Origin: CAUZIZ01 sp965219005
GTDB taxonomy: Bacteria > Acidobacteriota > UBA6911 > RPQK01 > JAJDTT01
Length of the DNA: 64,000 bases
Direction: 5' to 3'
Assembly: GCA_965219005.1 (NCBI GenBank)
Contig: CBDCMS010000004.1
Location: 2,108,001 to 2,172,000 of the forward strand
Made by a program: the position numbers and the translations under genes. The notes under the pieces were generated by a model. The model saw only the letters and a program-made list of their open reading frames with translations. It ran no database searches and was not told the origin of the DNA. Positions 17,552 through 26,655 of this stretch are shown in pieces (within the stretch, counting starts at the first letter, position 1; every line of letters starts with the position of its first letter).

Positions 17552-18967
17552 TTACAGACCCGGCTTTGGGATAGCCTGGGTTGCCAGAGCGGAAAGCAGG
17601 ATCTCGTCTTCTTCCGGGAAAACAGTTCGGAAATCCAGCAGGAGTCGGTCTCCTTCTATCCGAGCGATGATGGGCTCTGCGTGCGCGCGCAGTTTCCGCT
17701 CCAAAGCCTGCGCCGACAGCTGCTGAGAACGGATGGCCAAGAGGCAGGTGGGGATAGGTTCCTCTGGGGCAGCTCCGCCTCCGATCAGGGAGAAGCCATC
17801 CGTGATCTCCCCTTCGTAGAAAGCCGGGTCCAGCTGATCGTGGAGATTCTGGGCACGGAGTCTCAGATCTTCAATGCGAGCTGAGAGCATCCGGTAAACG
17901 GGGAGTGTGGAGGTGTAGGTGCCCTTTTCGTACTCGATCAGAGTGTGATCGAGGGCTGCGTAGGTACACTTGTCAACGCGACAAGCTCGCATTAAGGGGT
18001 TCTTCCGTACCGCCTCCACCAACTCCCCCTTGCCGACGATGATTCCTGCTTGGGGACCGCCCATGAGTTTGTCCCCACTGAAGCAAACCAGGTCTACACC
18101 TTGACGAAGGGCTGACTGTACCGTGGGTTCTGATCTCAGAGAGGGATGGGGCGTTGAGAAAAGGTAGCCGCTACCCGCGTCCTTGATCAGAATCAGACGC
18201 CTCTGGCAAGCGAGGTGAACGAGATCGGCCAGCTCGGGTCTCTGTGCGAAGCCCACCATCTTGAAGTTGCTGGGGTGGACTCGCAGGATGAGAGCCGTCT
18301 CTTCGTCGATCCCATCTTCATAGTCCGCGATACGGGTTTTGTTGGTGGTGCCAACCTCCGTGAGCCTGGCTCCACTCCTCTCCAGAATGGCGGGAAGGCG
18401 AAAAGAACCGCCGATCTCGATCAGTTCCCCGCGAGATACCAAAACCTTCTTGCCCTGGGCAAAGGTGTTCAGAACCAGGAAAACAGCCGCCGCATTATTA
18501 TTACAAACGGTGGCGGCCTCACAGCCTAGAAGTCTTACCATGCGTGCCTCAAAGTGCTGATCCCGGTGTCCCCGCTCGCCTTCGGCCAGGTCGAACTCGA
18601 GATTGGAGTAGCTCCCAGCAGCTTCCGCAACAGCCCGCTTCGCCGTTTCCGAGATTGGGGCCCTTCCGATGTTGGTGTGGATGAGCACTCCACTGGCATT
18701 GACCACCCGGCGAAGGGAGGGCAGAAGGCGTTGTTCGAGCTGTCGATGGAGACACTGGTCCAGCTGCTGCAATTCTTTCTCGAGGTTCTCGTCGCTCGAT
18801 TTTTTCTGTAGGATGGCCGTCCGAAATTGCTCGAGCAGGTTCTGAATTTCCTCGACTACCAGTTTTCTCGGATACTGCTCGAGCAGGGCCCGAACGGGCT
18901 CTTGGAGCAGCACTTGGCTGACGGAGGGAATCCTACGCAGAGTCTGACTAACGTTCGCCACCCGCAT
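17552..18967 (-). CDS. selA: L-seryl-tRNA(Sec) selenium transferase SelA
   Basis: 471 residues, close to the usual length. The N-terminal region carries RRVVNASGVLIHTNIGRAP, and the PLP lysine is in CFSGDKLMGGPQAG. SelA turns seryl-tRNA(Sec) into selenocysteinyl-tRNA(Sec) using selenophosphate. No selB, selD or tRNA-Sec gene is visible here, and no gene in the window shows a convincing in-frame TGA. The start at 18967 is chosen because homology begins there; upstream sequence belongs to an inverted-repeat element. A TATAAT directly abuts the ATG. Confidence 0.92.
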   Translation of the reverse strand: MRVANVSQTLRRIPSVSQVLLQEPVRALLEQYPRKLVVEEIQNLLEQFRTAILQKKSSDENLEKELQQLDQCLHRQLEQRLLPSLRRVVNASGVLIHTNIGRAPISETAKRAVAEAAGSYSNLEFDLAEGERGHRDQHFEARMVRLLGCEAATVCNNNAAAVFLVLNTFAQGKKVLVSRGELIEIGGSFRLPAILERSGARLTEVGTTNKTRIADYEDGIDEETALILRVHPSNFKMVGFAQRPELADLVHLACQRRLILIKDAGSGYLFSTPHPSLRSEPTVQSALRQGVDLVCFSGDKLMGGPQAGIIVGKGELVEAVRKNPLMRACRVDKCTYAALDHTLIEYEKGTYTSTLPVYRMLSARIEDLRLRAQNLHDQLDPAFYEGEITDGFSLIGGGAAPEEPIPTCLLAIRSQQLSAQALERKLRAHAEPIIARIEGDRLLLDFRTVFPEEDEILLSALATQAIPKPGL

Positions 18968-18983
18968 ATTATAGCCAGGCTGG

Positions 18984-19260
18984 CTAGTGTAGTGTCCCGT
19001 AAATACGTTGATGTTTGCAGATGGGGCTTGTGAGGCGAGATAAAGGCAGGAGGAGGAAGACGATGCTTGGTCATCTTCGACGACGACCAGCGCAGAGATC
19101 GTCCACAACCCCCATCTGCCCTCCGGGTGGCGAGGGGCCGGGCCGATTTCTTTGTCGCTCCTCCTCCATGATGCAGAGCATCGAGTTCGTCGCCGCTTCG
19201 CGAACTCGACGCCGTCGCGCTCGCCACAAACATCAACGTATTTACGGGACACTACACTAG
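18984..19260. mobile_element. 277-bp MITE-like element with 34-bp perfect inverted repeats
   Basis: Bases 18984-19017 (CTAGTGTAGTGTCCCGTAAA and on) are repeated exactly in inverted orientation at 19227-19260. CTAG at both outer edges could be either the repeat ends or a 4-bp target duplication. Shorter nested inverted segments lie inside (CAGATGGGG with CCCCATCTG; AGGAGGAGG with CCTCCTCCT). No transposase is encoded. The element fills the space between the divergent selA and purH genes and ends 17 bases from the selA start. Confidence 0.85.
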
Positions 19261-19449
19261 GAGGAACCACCTGGGTCAGCGCCAGTGGATCGTTCTCAGA
19301 GCGAAAGGGGCCCTGGACATTGGGCCTGGTCAGCCATAACATGAACGCAGTAGTTGGGAGGGTGCTGGAGAAGCAATTGCTCCAGGGTAGTTGGTCTTTC
19401 CGGTGAAGCGGATTGGAGGCGTTTTGAGGTTGGCTGGGGTGCCGACAAC

Positions 19450-21021
19450 ATGATGATTGAATGCGCTTTGATCAGTGTGTCTGATCGCGAAGGTCTGGCA
19501 GAGTTGGGAGTAGGTCTCAGAGAAATAGGTATCCAGATCCTTTCGACAGGAGGGACCGGACAGGCGCTCGAGGCGGCTGGTGTGGAGATTACTCCGGTGT
19601 CCCGATACACGGGCTTTCCAGAAATTCTCGATGGGCGAGTAAAGACGCTTCACCCGCGCATCCATGCCGGAATCCTTGCACGCTATGATCAAGAAGCGCA
19701 TGCCGAGATATTGGAAGAGCATGACATTCTCCGTCTCGGGCTGGTGGTCGTCAACCTATACCCTTTTTCGGAGACGGTGAGTCAGGGGCCTGTCTCTCTC
19801 GAGGAGGCGATCGAACAGATCGATATTGGAGGCCCTACGTTGATCCGGGCGGCGGCCAAGAACTTCCAACACGTCACAGTGGTTGTGGACCCGGCTGATT
19901 ATCCCAATCTCTTGTCCGAGATGAGAGGCAACAATGGAGAAACTTCCAGAAAAACCCGGTGGGGCCTAGCACGTAAGGCCTTCCGACACACCGCCGCTTA
20001 TGATGCTGCCATATCGGAGTACCTGGAGGGGATCGAAGCACAGTCGTCCGAAAAGGACGAACTGCCTCCCACCCTCAACCTCAAGCTGGGACGTCAGGAA
20101 ACCCTCAGGTACGGCGAAAATCCGCACCAGAGGGGCGCTCTTTATCGTCCACTGCGAAGTGACCCTTCGGGGCTGGTGTCGGCGGTACAACTTCAAGGCA
20201 AGCAGCTTTCCTTCAACAACTATCTGGACCTGGAAGCTGCCGGGCGCCTTACCGGCGAATTCGAACAGCCCTGCTGCGTCATCGTAAAACACAATAACCC
20301 CTGTGGAGCCGCACTGGCAGAGGGTCCCTGTGAAGCCTACAAGAATGCGCTTGCCTGCGACCCGGTTTCTGCGTTCGGATCGATTGTTGCCTTCAACCAA
20401 ACCGTGGATGCTGAAACAGCCGAGGAGATGAGATCTCTGTTCGTGGAGGCGATTATCGCGCCGGCGTACGATCAGGCAGCCCTTGATCTCTTCTCCAACA
20501 AGGGAAATCTAAGGGTCATGCAGAAGGATCCGGACTCGCTGCCGGCCGCGTCGCCTCTAGAGCGTGGGTTTGACCTCAAGCAGGTCTCGGGAGGCTATGT
20601 TCTGCAAGATCTCGATGTAGCCCGGATCACGGCCGGCGATCTCGAGGTAGTGTCCAAGCGCGAACCGGACGAGAGCGAAGTGAAAGACCTCCTATTCGCC
20701 TGGAAGGTCTGCAAACACGTCAAGTCGAACGCAATTGTCTACGCTCGCCAGGCACAGACGGTAGGCATCGGCGCCGGTCAGATGAGCCGGGTCGACTCGG
20801 TAAAGCTCGCGGCCGAGAAATCACAACTGTCCACTGACAATTGTGTGATGGCTAGCGATGCCTTCTTCCCCTTTCGCGATGGAATCGATGAGGCTGCCAA
20901 GGTTGGCGTGCGCGCCGTGATTCAGCCAGGTGGATCCGTTCGCGATGATGAGGTCATCGCAGCCGCCGACGAGCACGGGATTGCGATGGTTCGCACTGGA
21001 ATACGCCACTTCAGACATTAG
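19450..21021 (+). CDS. purH: Bifunctional AICAR transformylase/IMP cyclohydrolase PurH
   Basis: 523 residues. The N-terminal cyclohydrolase domain has ALISVSDREGL, ILSTGGTG and GRVKTLHPRIHAGIL. The C-terminal transformylase domain has RYGENPHQ, KHNNPCG (catalytic Lys/His) and the terminal GIRHFRH. It performs the last two steps of IMP synthesis. The start is taken at 19450 (a second ATG follows directly); the frame upstream is not family-like. It ends with TAG right after the canonical C terminus, showing that TAG is a working stop here. Confidence 0.95.
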   Translation: MMIECALISVSDREGLAELGVGLREIGIQILSTGGTGQALEAAGVEITPVSRYTGFPEILDGRVKTLHPRIHAGILARYDQEAHAEILEEHDILRLGLVVVNLYPFSETVSQGPVSLEEAIEQIDIGGPTLIRAAAKNFQHVTVVVDPADYPNLLSEMRGNNGETSRKTRWGLARKAFRHTAAYDAAISEYLEGIEAQSSEKDELPPTLNLKLGRQETLRYGENPHQRGALYRPLRSDPSGLVSAVQLQGKQLSFNNYLDLEAAGRLTGEFEQPCCVIVKHNNPCGAALAEGPCEAYKNALACDPVSAFGSIVAFNQTVDAETAEEMRSLFVEAIIAPAYDQAALDLFSNKGNLRVMQKDPDSLPAASPLERGFDLKQVSGGYVLQDLDVARITAGDLEVVSKREPDESEVKDLLFAWKVCKHVKSNAIVYARQAQTVGIGAGQMSRVDSVKLAAEKSQLSTDNCVMASDAFFPFRDGIDEAAKVGVRAVIQPGGSVRDDEVIAAADEHGIAMVRTGIRHFRH

Positions 21022-21136
21022 GGGACCGTGGTAGCCGTGGTCTCCATCGTGGATTTCCCCAACCCCCAGCGGGTTGTTCACGACACGGGTTGGCCGCCGT
21101 CGTTCTTGGACCTGCCCACGGCTTGAAGACGTCTCA

Positions 21137-21916
21137 ATGTTACTCGTCGTCGACATCGGAAATACCAACATCGTTCTCGGGGTCTTTGAAGCCGACGCGT
21201 TGGTCCATTCCTGGAGGATTGCTACTCGTCGGGATCGAACGCCTGATGAGTACGCAGTGCTGTGTGATGATCTTTGTAAGTTGAAGGGATTTGATCCCTC
21301 GAAAGTCGAGGCGATGGCGATCAGCTCCGTGGTCCCTCCATTGGACGATTGCTTCAGGGTTTTGGGGGTGAGACACTTCGGTTTGCAACCGGTTTTCGTT
21401 CAGCCGCAGCTTCAGAATCTGATTCCCATCTCTTACGAGTCTCCTGCCGACGTGGGAGCTGATCGGGTGGTGAATGCGCTGGCAGCCCTCCGTTTGGTGG
21501 GAGCTCCTGCGATCGTGGTGGACTTCGGCACCGCCACTACCTTCGATGCGATTTCGGCCCAGGGAGAGTATCTGGGGGGGATCATCTCTCCCGGGATCTC
21601 GACCTCGGCCGAGGCACTCTTTCTCAGGGCTGCCAAGCTACCTCGTGTCGAGATCACGCGACCCGCCCGAGTCGTCGGAAACTCCCCTACGACGAGTATT
21701 CAGTCTGGTCTTTACTACGGATATGTGGGTCTGGTAGAGGGGATACTGCGGCGAATGAAACAGGAACTACCCAACGCTCCGGTGGTGGCCACGGGAGGGT
21801 TTGCTGAGTTGATCGGCTCGCAGTCGGAGGGCATCGATAGAATCGAAGAGGACTTGACCCTATACGGATTGCAGATCTTCTGGGATCGATCGCAAGAGGG
21901 AAAGCCCAGAACGTAA
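21137..21916 (+). CDS. coaX: Type III pantothenate kinase CoaX
   Basis: 259 residues. ASKHA-fold phosphate loop DIGNTNIVLGVF at the N terminus, ADVGADRVVNALAA, the catalytic-Asp block VVDFGTATTFDAI and GGIISPGISTSAEAL. It makes 4'-phosphopantothenate, the first step of CoA synthesis. The start MLLVVDIGNT at 21137 fits the family; 115 non-coding bases separate it from purH. Confidence 0.94.
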   Translation: MLLVVDIGNTNIVLGVFEADALVHSWRIATRRDRTPDEYAVLCDDLCKLKGFDPSKVEAMAISSVVPPLDDCFRVLGVRHFGLQPVFVQPQLQNLIPISYESPADVGADRVVNALAALRLVGAPAIVVDFGTATTFDAISAQGEYLGGIISPGISTSAEALFLRAAKLPRVEITRPARVVGNSPTTSIQSGLYYGYVGLVEGILRRMKQELPNAPVVATGGFAELIGSQSEGIDRIEEDLTLYGLQIFWDRSQEGKPRT

Positions 21917-21996
21917 CTTCTGTCCTCGCCCAGACCTTCGCAAGGATTCGAGGTGGTCTTCCTGAAGGCCAGTCGTTGCCAGGCAGCTGGTCGTCG

Positions 21997-22701
21997 ATGA
22001 AAAACTACTTCAACTATTTCACCGAAATCGAAGAGTACTTTCTCACAAAACGAGGAACGCACCTTCTGGTGTCTCCGCTCGACTGGTGTCTGATCGAGCT
22101 GTGGAAGGAGAACGAGATCCCTCTGCATGTTGTCTTGAGAGGTATCGACCGCAGCTTCAAGGGTATCGAGAGTGCCGGAAAAAAGCCCCCTCGCAGCTTG
22201 TCCTACTGCCATCCCGCCGTGCTGGAGGCGTTCGAGGAATATCGCCAGGCCATGGTCGGAGAATCTCCTGGCGCGGGGGAAACAGGACTCAGGGATCCGC
22301 TTTCTCAGGAGGCGCTGATCCAGCACCTCCAGGATCTGCAGGACTGTTTGCAGCAGCAGAGTGGTGAGGCATTTACGAGAGTCAGGTCCCTGGTCGCCGC
22401 CCTCAGCTCGGAAGTCGCAGCGCAGAATAGCGAGGTAAGTTACGAGCAGATCGATCGCGACCTCAATCAGATTGGGGGACGGGTCGCCGGTGCTCTGCAG
22501 GAAACGATGGATGCAGCTGAACTGAAGGAGCTCCGAGCTCAAACCAGGAAAGAGATGAAAATCTACAAGAAACATCTTTCGGCCGACATGTATCGTCAGC
22601 TTGAAGCCAACTACCTGGCCCGAAAGACGAGAGAGCGATACGGACTTCCCGAGTTCAGCCTTCTGGAAGCGGCCTCCGGAGAGTCGGGCTTTGAGTTCTA
22701 G
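21997..22701 (+). CDS. Conserved hypothetical protein, predominantly helical
   Basis: 234 residues from ATG 21997 (MKNYFNYFTEIEEYF). It contains LLVSPLDWCLIELWKENEIP and VVLRGIDRSFKGIESAGKKP, followed by a long helical part ending in MKIYKKHLSADMYRQLEANY and KTRERYGLPEFSLLEA. No enzyme motif, signal or membrane segment. It follows coaX on the same strand; no function can be assigned. Confidence 0.7.
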   Translation: MKNYFNYFTEIEEYFLTKRGTHLLVSPLDWCLIELWKENEIPLHVVLRGIDRSFKGIESAGKKPPRSLSYCHPAVLEAFEEYRQAMVGESPGAGETGLRDPLSQEALIQHLQDLQDCLQQQSGEAFTRVRSLVAALSSEVAAQNSEVSYEQIDRDLNQIGGRVAGALQETMDAAELKELRAQTRKEMKIYKKHLSADMYRQLEANYLARKTRERYGLPEFSLLEAASGESGFEF

Positions 22702-22713
22702 GGGGCCAAGCGG

Positions 22714-25104
22714 TCATTGCGTCTGTTTCCGGTCGCCCAGGACCCGACAAAACTCCTCTTTCGGCATCGAGTAGTGCAAGGCCTGCCATTGCTCACCGTC
22801 GGTCTCGATTCGGAGAGATCCCCACCTGGAAGTGGAGAGGGCAATGATTCGGCTATCACGGAATCGGGCTAGGGTTGAGGGCGCGGGATGTCCGAACGCG
22901 TTTTTTCTTCCCGCCGAAATCAGCGCAACCGTTGGCTGAACCACCTTCAGAAATACATCTGAGCTGCTCGAGCTGCTCCCATGGTGGGCGGCCTTGAGGA
23001 CGGTAACCCCGGGAAGGTGTCTTGCCAGTTGTCGCTCGACCGTGGTGGTGATGTCGCCGGTGAAGAGTATTGAGAATTGGCCGTAACGCAGGAGCAGCAC
23101 GACTGATCGGTCGTTCGCATCCAGCTTGGAGTCGGCATCCAATTGAGGTGGCGACGGATGCAGCACCCGGTGATGGACTCCTCCAAGAACGAAGGTATCT
23201 CCCGCAGCGAGTTGCCGGTGGGGCGAGCTGAAGTAACTTCGCCTTGGATCTGAATAGAGCAACTCCTCGGTGCGAAAGGCCTGCTTCAAGAATTCGTAGC
23301 CCTGGACGTGATCGGTGTGAGGGTGGGTGAGCAGCACATAAGCCAGTTGACGACATCCCTGTTTCCACAAATACGGAGCCACCAATCGCTCTCCAACAAA
23401 CTGGCTGCTTCCCGAGGCCCGGCCCCAGCTCCCTCCGGTATCGATCAGGGCATGCTTCCCATTCGGATACCGGAGGTGGATACTTTCTCCCTGGCCGACA
23501 TCCAGCACGGTCACCTGAAGTGTCTTGTGGGGCTGGCTCAGAGCTGAAATGCAAGGCACCAACAACACTCCCGGACTCACCCAGGCCAGCCTTCTCCAAC
23601 TGCGGGTGCGCCAGCAGCAACAGCTCAGAAGGAGAAAGTACAGCCCAATCATCAGGCCACCAGGTTGCGGAAGGTAGTTGACCAACGCCACCGATGCCAA
23701 TCCTTCGATGAGTCGATCCAGGCTGGAAGCAAAGATGCCGAGCGCGGTCGCCAGCGTGGATACCAAAGGCAGCCAGTAGGTTGCAAACAGTATCAGTGAT
23801 CCCATCAAGAAGAGGGCGATGCAGGGCACCAATATCAGGTTGGCCATCCACTGGGTCCAGATCCAGAGATTTGAGTAGTACAAGCTCAAGGGAAGAGTGG
23901 CCAGCTGAACGAACCAGCTACAGATGGCCAAAGCCATGAAATAGGCTACCAGCCTGGCGGCCAGCCTGAAGCAGGGAATCAAGAACCTGGAAGGAAGCGG
24001 TTCCAACGCCGATTCAAGAAAGTAGCGGGTGCGGCGTCTCCGCTCTCCTTGAGAGGCTTGTCCCAGCATCACTCGATCGGAGAAGACATCTCTCCAGGCC
24101 AGGGACAGCGATTGGAGTGTCGGCTGCCTGGGTAGAACGAAGATTCCAATGGCGAGAAGGCTAAGGTAAGAGAACTGGAAGCTTGCTGAGTAGAGAGAGG
24201 CAGAAGAAGTGAGAAGGGTCAACAGTGCGGCGATGCCCAGACTGTTCAGGAAGCGGTGGGAGACGCCGAAGGCAAGCAGCAAGTAGGAGCAGCTGCCCAT
24301 CAAACCCGCTCGAACGGTCGGCAGTGTGCCGCCCGCTAGAACGATGTAGCACCACACGCCGACGAGGACCAGCGGTTTGCCAAATGGACCGAGAGGCCGT
24401 ACCAAAAAGTGAAGGAACAAGACGAGGACGGCAACATGAAAACCCGAGACAACAAACAGGTGAAAGACGCCCAGCCGCTTCAATCGCGTTTTTTCGGCTT
24501 CCCCAAGTAATCGGTGCTGACCAAGCAGGACATTGCGAATGAGCTTTTGGACAGCGGGCTCAAACCTGTCCCCGCAGAACCGTTCGAATCCACTTCGGTA
24601 CCGAAAGAGAGCTCCCCTCAGAGTCCAGATTGCAGCTGGCGTCGTCCGCTGAATCTGTCGATAGGATTTGATTCGGACCAAGTGCAAGATGCCCCTTTGC
24701 CAAAAGAGCTGGCGAAAGTCAGGGACCCCGGGAATCCCGTAGTGAGGCGGGTCTTCCAGATAGACACTCAGGCTGAGGCTGTCTCCATAGGAGAGAGGGG
24801 GATCGAAGTACTGTTTGGAGTCGTCGGTGGAGTATATGTGGACGGCAACGCGACCCGGGTAGTCGATCTTCCTATCCTCCTGGTAGATCGAAAGGACGGA
24901 CAACTCCAGGTAGAGACCCTGATCCAATCTGATCGGTGCGGTGTCTACTTTTCCCCCAAGCTTCACGATTCGAGATCTGTCGAACTGAACATGAGGACGC
25001 TGGGGTGGGAAGAAGAGAACAATCAACAGCGCCAGGATGGCTGCTAGGACCAGGCATGGATGGAAGACGCAGCAGGTCGTCAGGCGTCTCAGCACCTGAC
25101 TCAT
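22714..25104 (-). CDS. comEC: ComEC/Rec2-family DNA-uptake channel protein
   Basis: 796 residues. N-terminal membrane segments and OB-like region, then a competence domain with many helices (VFHLFVVSGFHVAVLVLFLH), then a C-terminal MBL-fold domain with VTVLDVGQGESIHL, LLTHPHTDHVQGY, LFTGDI and LKAAHHGSS. ComEC carries single-stranded DNA across the inner membrane in transformation. The start at 25104 is preferred to 25131 because GGGAGAAG precedes it. It converges on the upstream gene with a 12-base gap. Confidence 0.9.
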   Translation of the reverse strand: MSQVLRRLTTCCVFHPCLVLAAILALLIVLFFPPQRPHVQFDRSRIVKLGGKVDTAPIRLDQGLYLELSVLSIYQEDRKIDYPGRVAVHIYSTDDSKQYFDPPLSYGDSLSLSVYLEDPPHYGIPGVPDFRQLFWQRGILHLVRIKSYRQIQRTTPAAIWTLRGALFRYRSGFERFCGDRFEPAVQKLIRNVLLGQHRLLGEAEKTRLKRLGVFHLFVVSGFHVAVLVLFLHFLVRPLGPFGKPLVLVGVWCYIVLAGGTLPTVRAGLMGSCSYLLLAFGVSHRFLNSLGIAALLTLLTSSASLYSASFQFSYLSLLAIGIFVLPRQPTLQSLSLAWRDVFSDRVMLGQASQGERRRRTRYFLESALEPLPSRFLIPCFRLAARLVAYFMALAICSWFVQLATLPLSLYYSNLWIWTQWMANLILVPCIALFLMGSLILFATYWLPLVSTLATALGIFASSLDRLIEGLASVALVNYLPQPGGLMIGLYFLLLSCCCWRTRSWRRLAWVSPGVLLVPCISALSQPHKTLQVTVLDVGQGESIHLRYPNGKHALIDTGGSWGRASGSSQFVGERLVAPYLWKQGCRQLAYVLLTHPHTDHVQGYEFLKQAFRTEELLYSDPRRSYFSSPHRQLAAGDTFVLGGVHHRVLHPSPPQLDADSKLDANDRSVVLLLRYGQFSILFTGDITTTVERQLARHLPGVTVLKAAHHGSSSSSSDVFLKVVQPTVALISAGRKNAFGHPAPSTLARFRDSRIIALSTSRWGSLRIETDGEQWQALHYSMPKEEFCRVLGDRKQTQ

Positions 25105-25244
25105 GAAAGACTTCTCCCAGTGAGTCCACACGACGTGCTGTTAATAACGCTCGAGTTGGCGAAGTAGCGGTGGGAACCTTCTTGGCCCACACAGGTTGGT
25201 TTTGCCGGGTTGGCTCTGACCGGGCCAAGTTGGAATAACTGGAC

Positions 25245-26237
25245 CTACTTGGGTCGGGAAAGTTGAGGGGTCCAGTGGTATTGACGGCGATGAGAGACTC
25301 TGCCTTCAATTTCGCTGCACCGGACTTCGATGCGCCGGAACTCCAGTTCAGATTCAAGTGGCGGGCGAAAAGTCAGGACATACTGATTCTTGAGCTCGCG
25401 GGCGACTTCCAGGTAGGTCCCTTTCAGTTCATCCAGCCCTTTTGGAAAGAGAGCCCGTCCACCAGTCGCCTCGGCGAGTTGGCTCATTGCGGATTCCTTT
25501 TCGCGAAAGTAGATCTCCACGAAGTCGCTGTCATCTTGGAGCACATCGTTCATGACACGATTCAGAAACGCCACCCGCTCGCTCTTTTCGACCTCGGACC
25601 GAACGAAGCGAGTTCGACTGATGATGTAGACTGAGACCGCAGAAGAGATCAGCTCGCCAACTACGGTCTCATGGCTGGAGTTGCTTTCATTGTCCATCCC
25701 ATCGGTGAGGAGAATGATGGCCTTCTTTCCACGGACTCTGTTGAGCTTTTCTTGGGCGGTGCTCAAGAGCGCGTCGTAGAGGGCGGTTCGATATCCGGGC
25801 CGAAGTTTCCTGATGGAACGGCGAAGGCTTCTAAAGTCGTTGGTCCATTCCTGCAGGACCACTACTTCATCTGAGAAGGCGAGTGCAGCAAAACGGTCAT
25901 CAGGTCCAAAGGCACGGGCAAAGCCCAAAGCGGCCTCAGAGATGGGTTCGAGCTCGTCCTTGACGCTCCCGCTGACGTCAAGCAGGAGGACCACGAAAAT
26001 AGGGCTTTCGTCCAGCAGGAAGTTATCTATCTGGCGGGGCTCTCCCTCGTCGAACAAAGTAAATTGCTCTCGTTCTAGCTGCAAGAGCAACCTTCCTTTC
26101 GAATCGAAGACCGAAACCGGGACTCTCACGTAGTCAGCCTGGGTGGTGAAGCGGGGAAGTTGCTGGGAGTTGCCAGGAGAGGTCGAATAGATGAGCCAGG
26201 CGCAGAAGTAAAGTAGATGCCGTGGAACTACTCTCAC
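25245..26237 (-). CDS. VWFA-related domain protein (Acidobacteriota type)
   Basis: 330 residues starting with GTG. After a short hydrophobic N terminus comes VRVPVSVFDSKGRLLLQL, then a von Willebrand A domain with an intact metal site (LLLDVSGSVKD, a threonine in YRTALYDALL, ILLTDGMDNES) and the tail LKNQYVLTFRP. This arrangement is the VWFA-related family abundant in Acidobacteriota, where the proteins are mostly exported and of unknown role. It is the best taxonomic hint in the window. Ends with TAG. Confidence 0.85.
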   Translation of the reverse strand: MRVVPRHLLYFCAWLIYSTSPGNSQQLPRFTTQADYVRVPVSVFDSKGRLLLQLEREQFTLFDEGEPRQIDNFLLDESPIFVVLLLDVSGSVKDELEPISEAALGFARAFGPDDRFAALAFSDEVVVLQEWTNDFRSLRRSIRKLRPGYRTALYDALLSTAQEKLNRVRGKKAIILLTDGMDNESNSSHETVVGELISSAVSVYIISRTRFVRSEVEKSERVAFLNRVMNDVLQDDSDFVEIYFREKESAMSQLAEATGGRALFPKGLDELKGTYLEVARELKNQYVLTFRPPLESELEFRRIEVRCSEIEGRVSHRRQYHWTPQLSRPK

Positions 26238-26499
26238 CTAACCTCGATTGTCCCGGCCGGACCGTGCCCCGAAAGGGTCGCTCTGGGATCCCAGCCGGTG
26301 ACCTTTTCCGATGATGCCCTATTTTGGTAGGTTAAGACAAGTTTAGGAGGACAGGTGCGGCAGTGTTTACACGGACGAATTTCCGAGCGTTTTAAACCGA
26401 AGGAAGGTTTGTGAAGCGCACATCAGTTAATCCGTGGGACTGGGGTTTGAAGTGGAGCATGGACCAAGGTGAGTTGTCAGTGATCTATGGGTCAGGGAA

Positions 26500-26629
26500 G
26501 TTTCTTTCTCGACAGCGTCGTTAATGGGTAGGCCGTCAGTAGCGCGAAGCCAAGCCCGGCAGAGCCGCGAACGACTTGACTTGTTCGCAATATGAGGCCA
26601 GCTTCCGAGGAGAGAGCTGGACAACAGCG
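26500..26629 (-). repeat. Dispersed repeat, copy B
   Basis: Read on the minus strand, this segment closely matches 50134-50260: GCTGTTGTCC, GCTCTCTCCTCGGAA and TCAAGTCGTTCGCGGCTCTG are shared nearly letter for letter, with scattered changes elsewhere. It lies in the 418-base gap between the VWFA gene and the NtrC-type regulator; no gene was found in the rest of that gap. No transposase or clear terminal repeats. Confidence 0.7.
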
Positions 26630-26655
26630 AAGTCTCCCTCGCTCCCAACCACAGA

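Noticed and set aside
18968..19342. 125-residue N-terminal extension of SelA
   Set aside because: The extension is a translation of the inverted-repeat element and is not SelA-like; the start was placed at 18967.
24225..25047. Plus-strand frames of 105 and 177 codons opposite comEC
   Set aside because: They are antisense shadows of a clear comEC coding frame.
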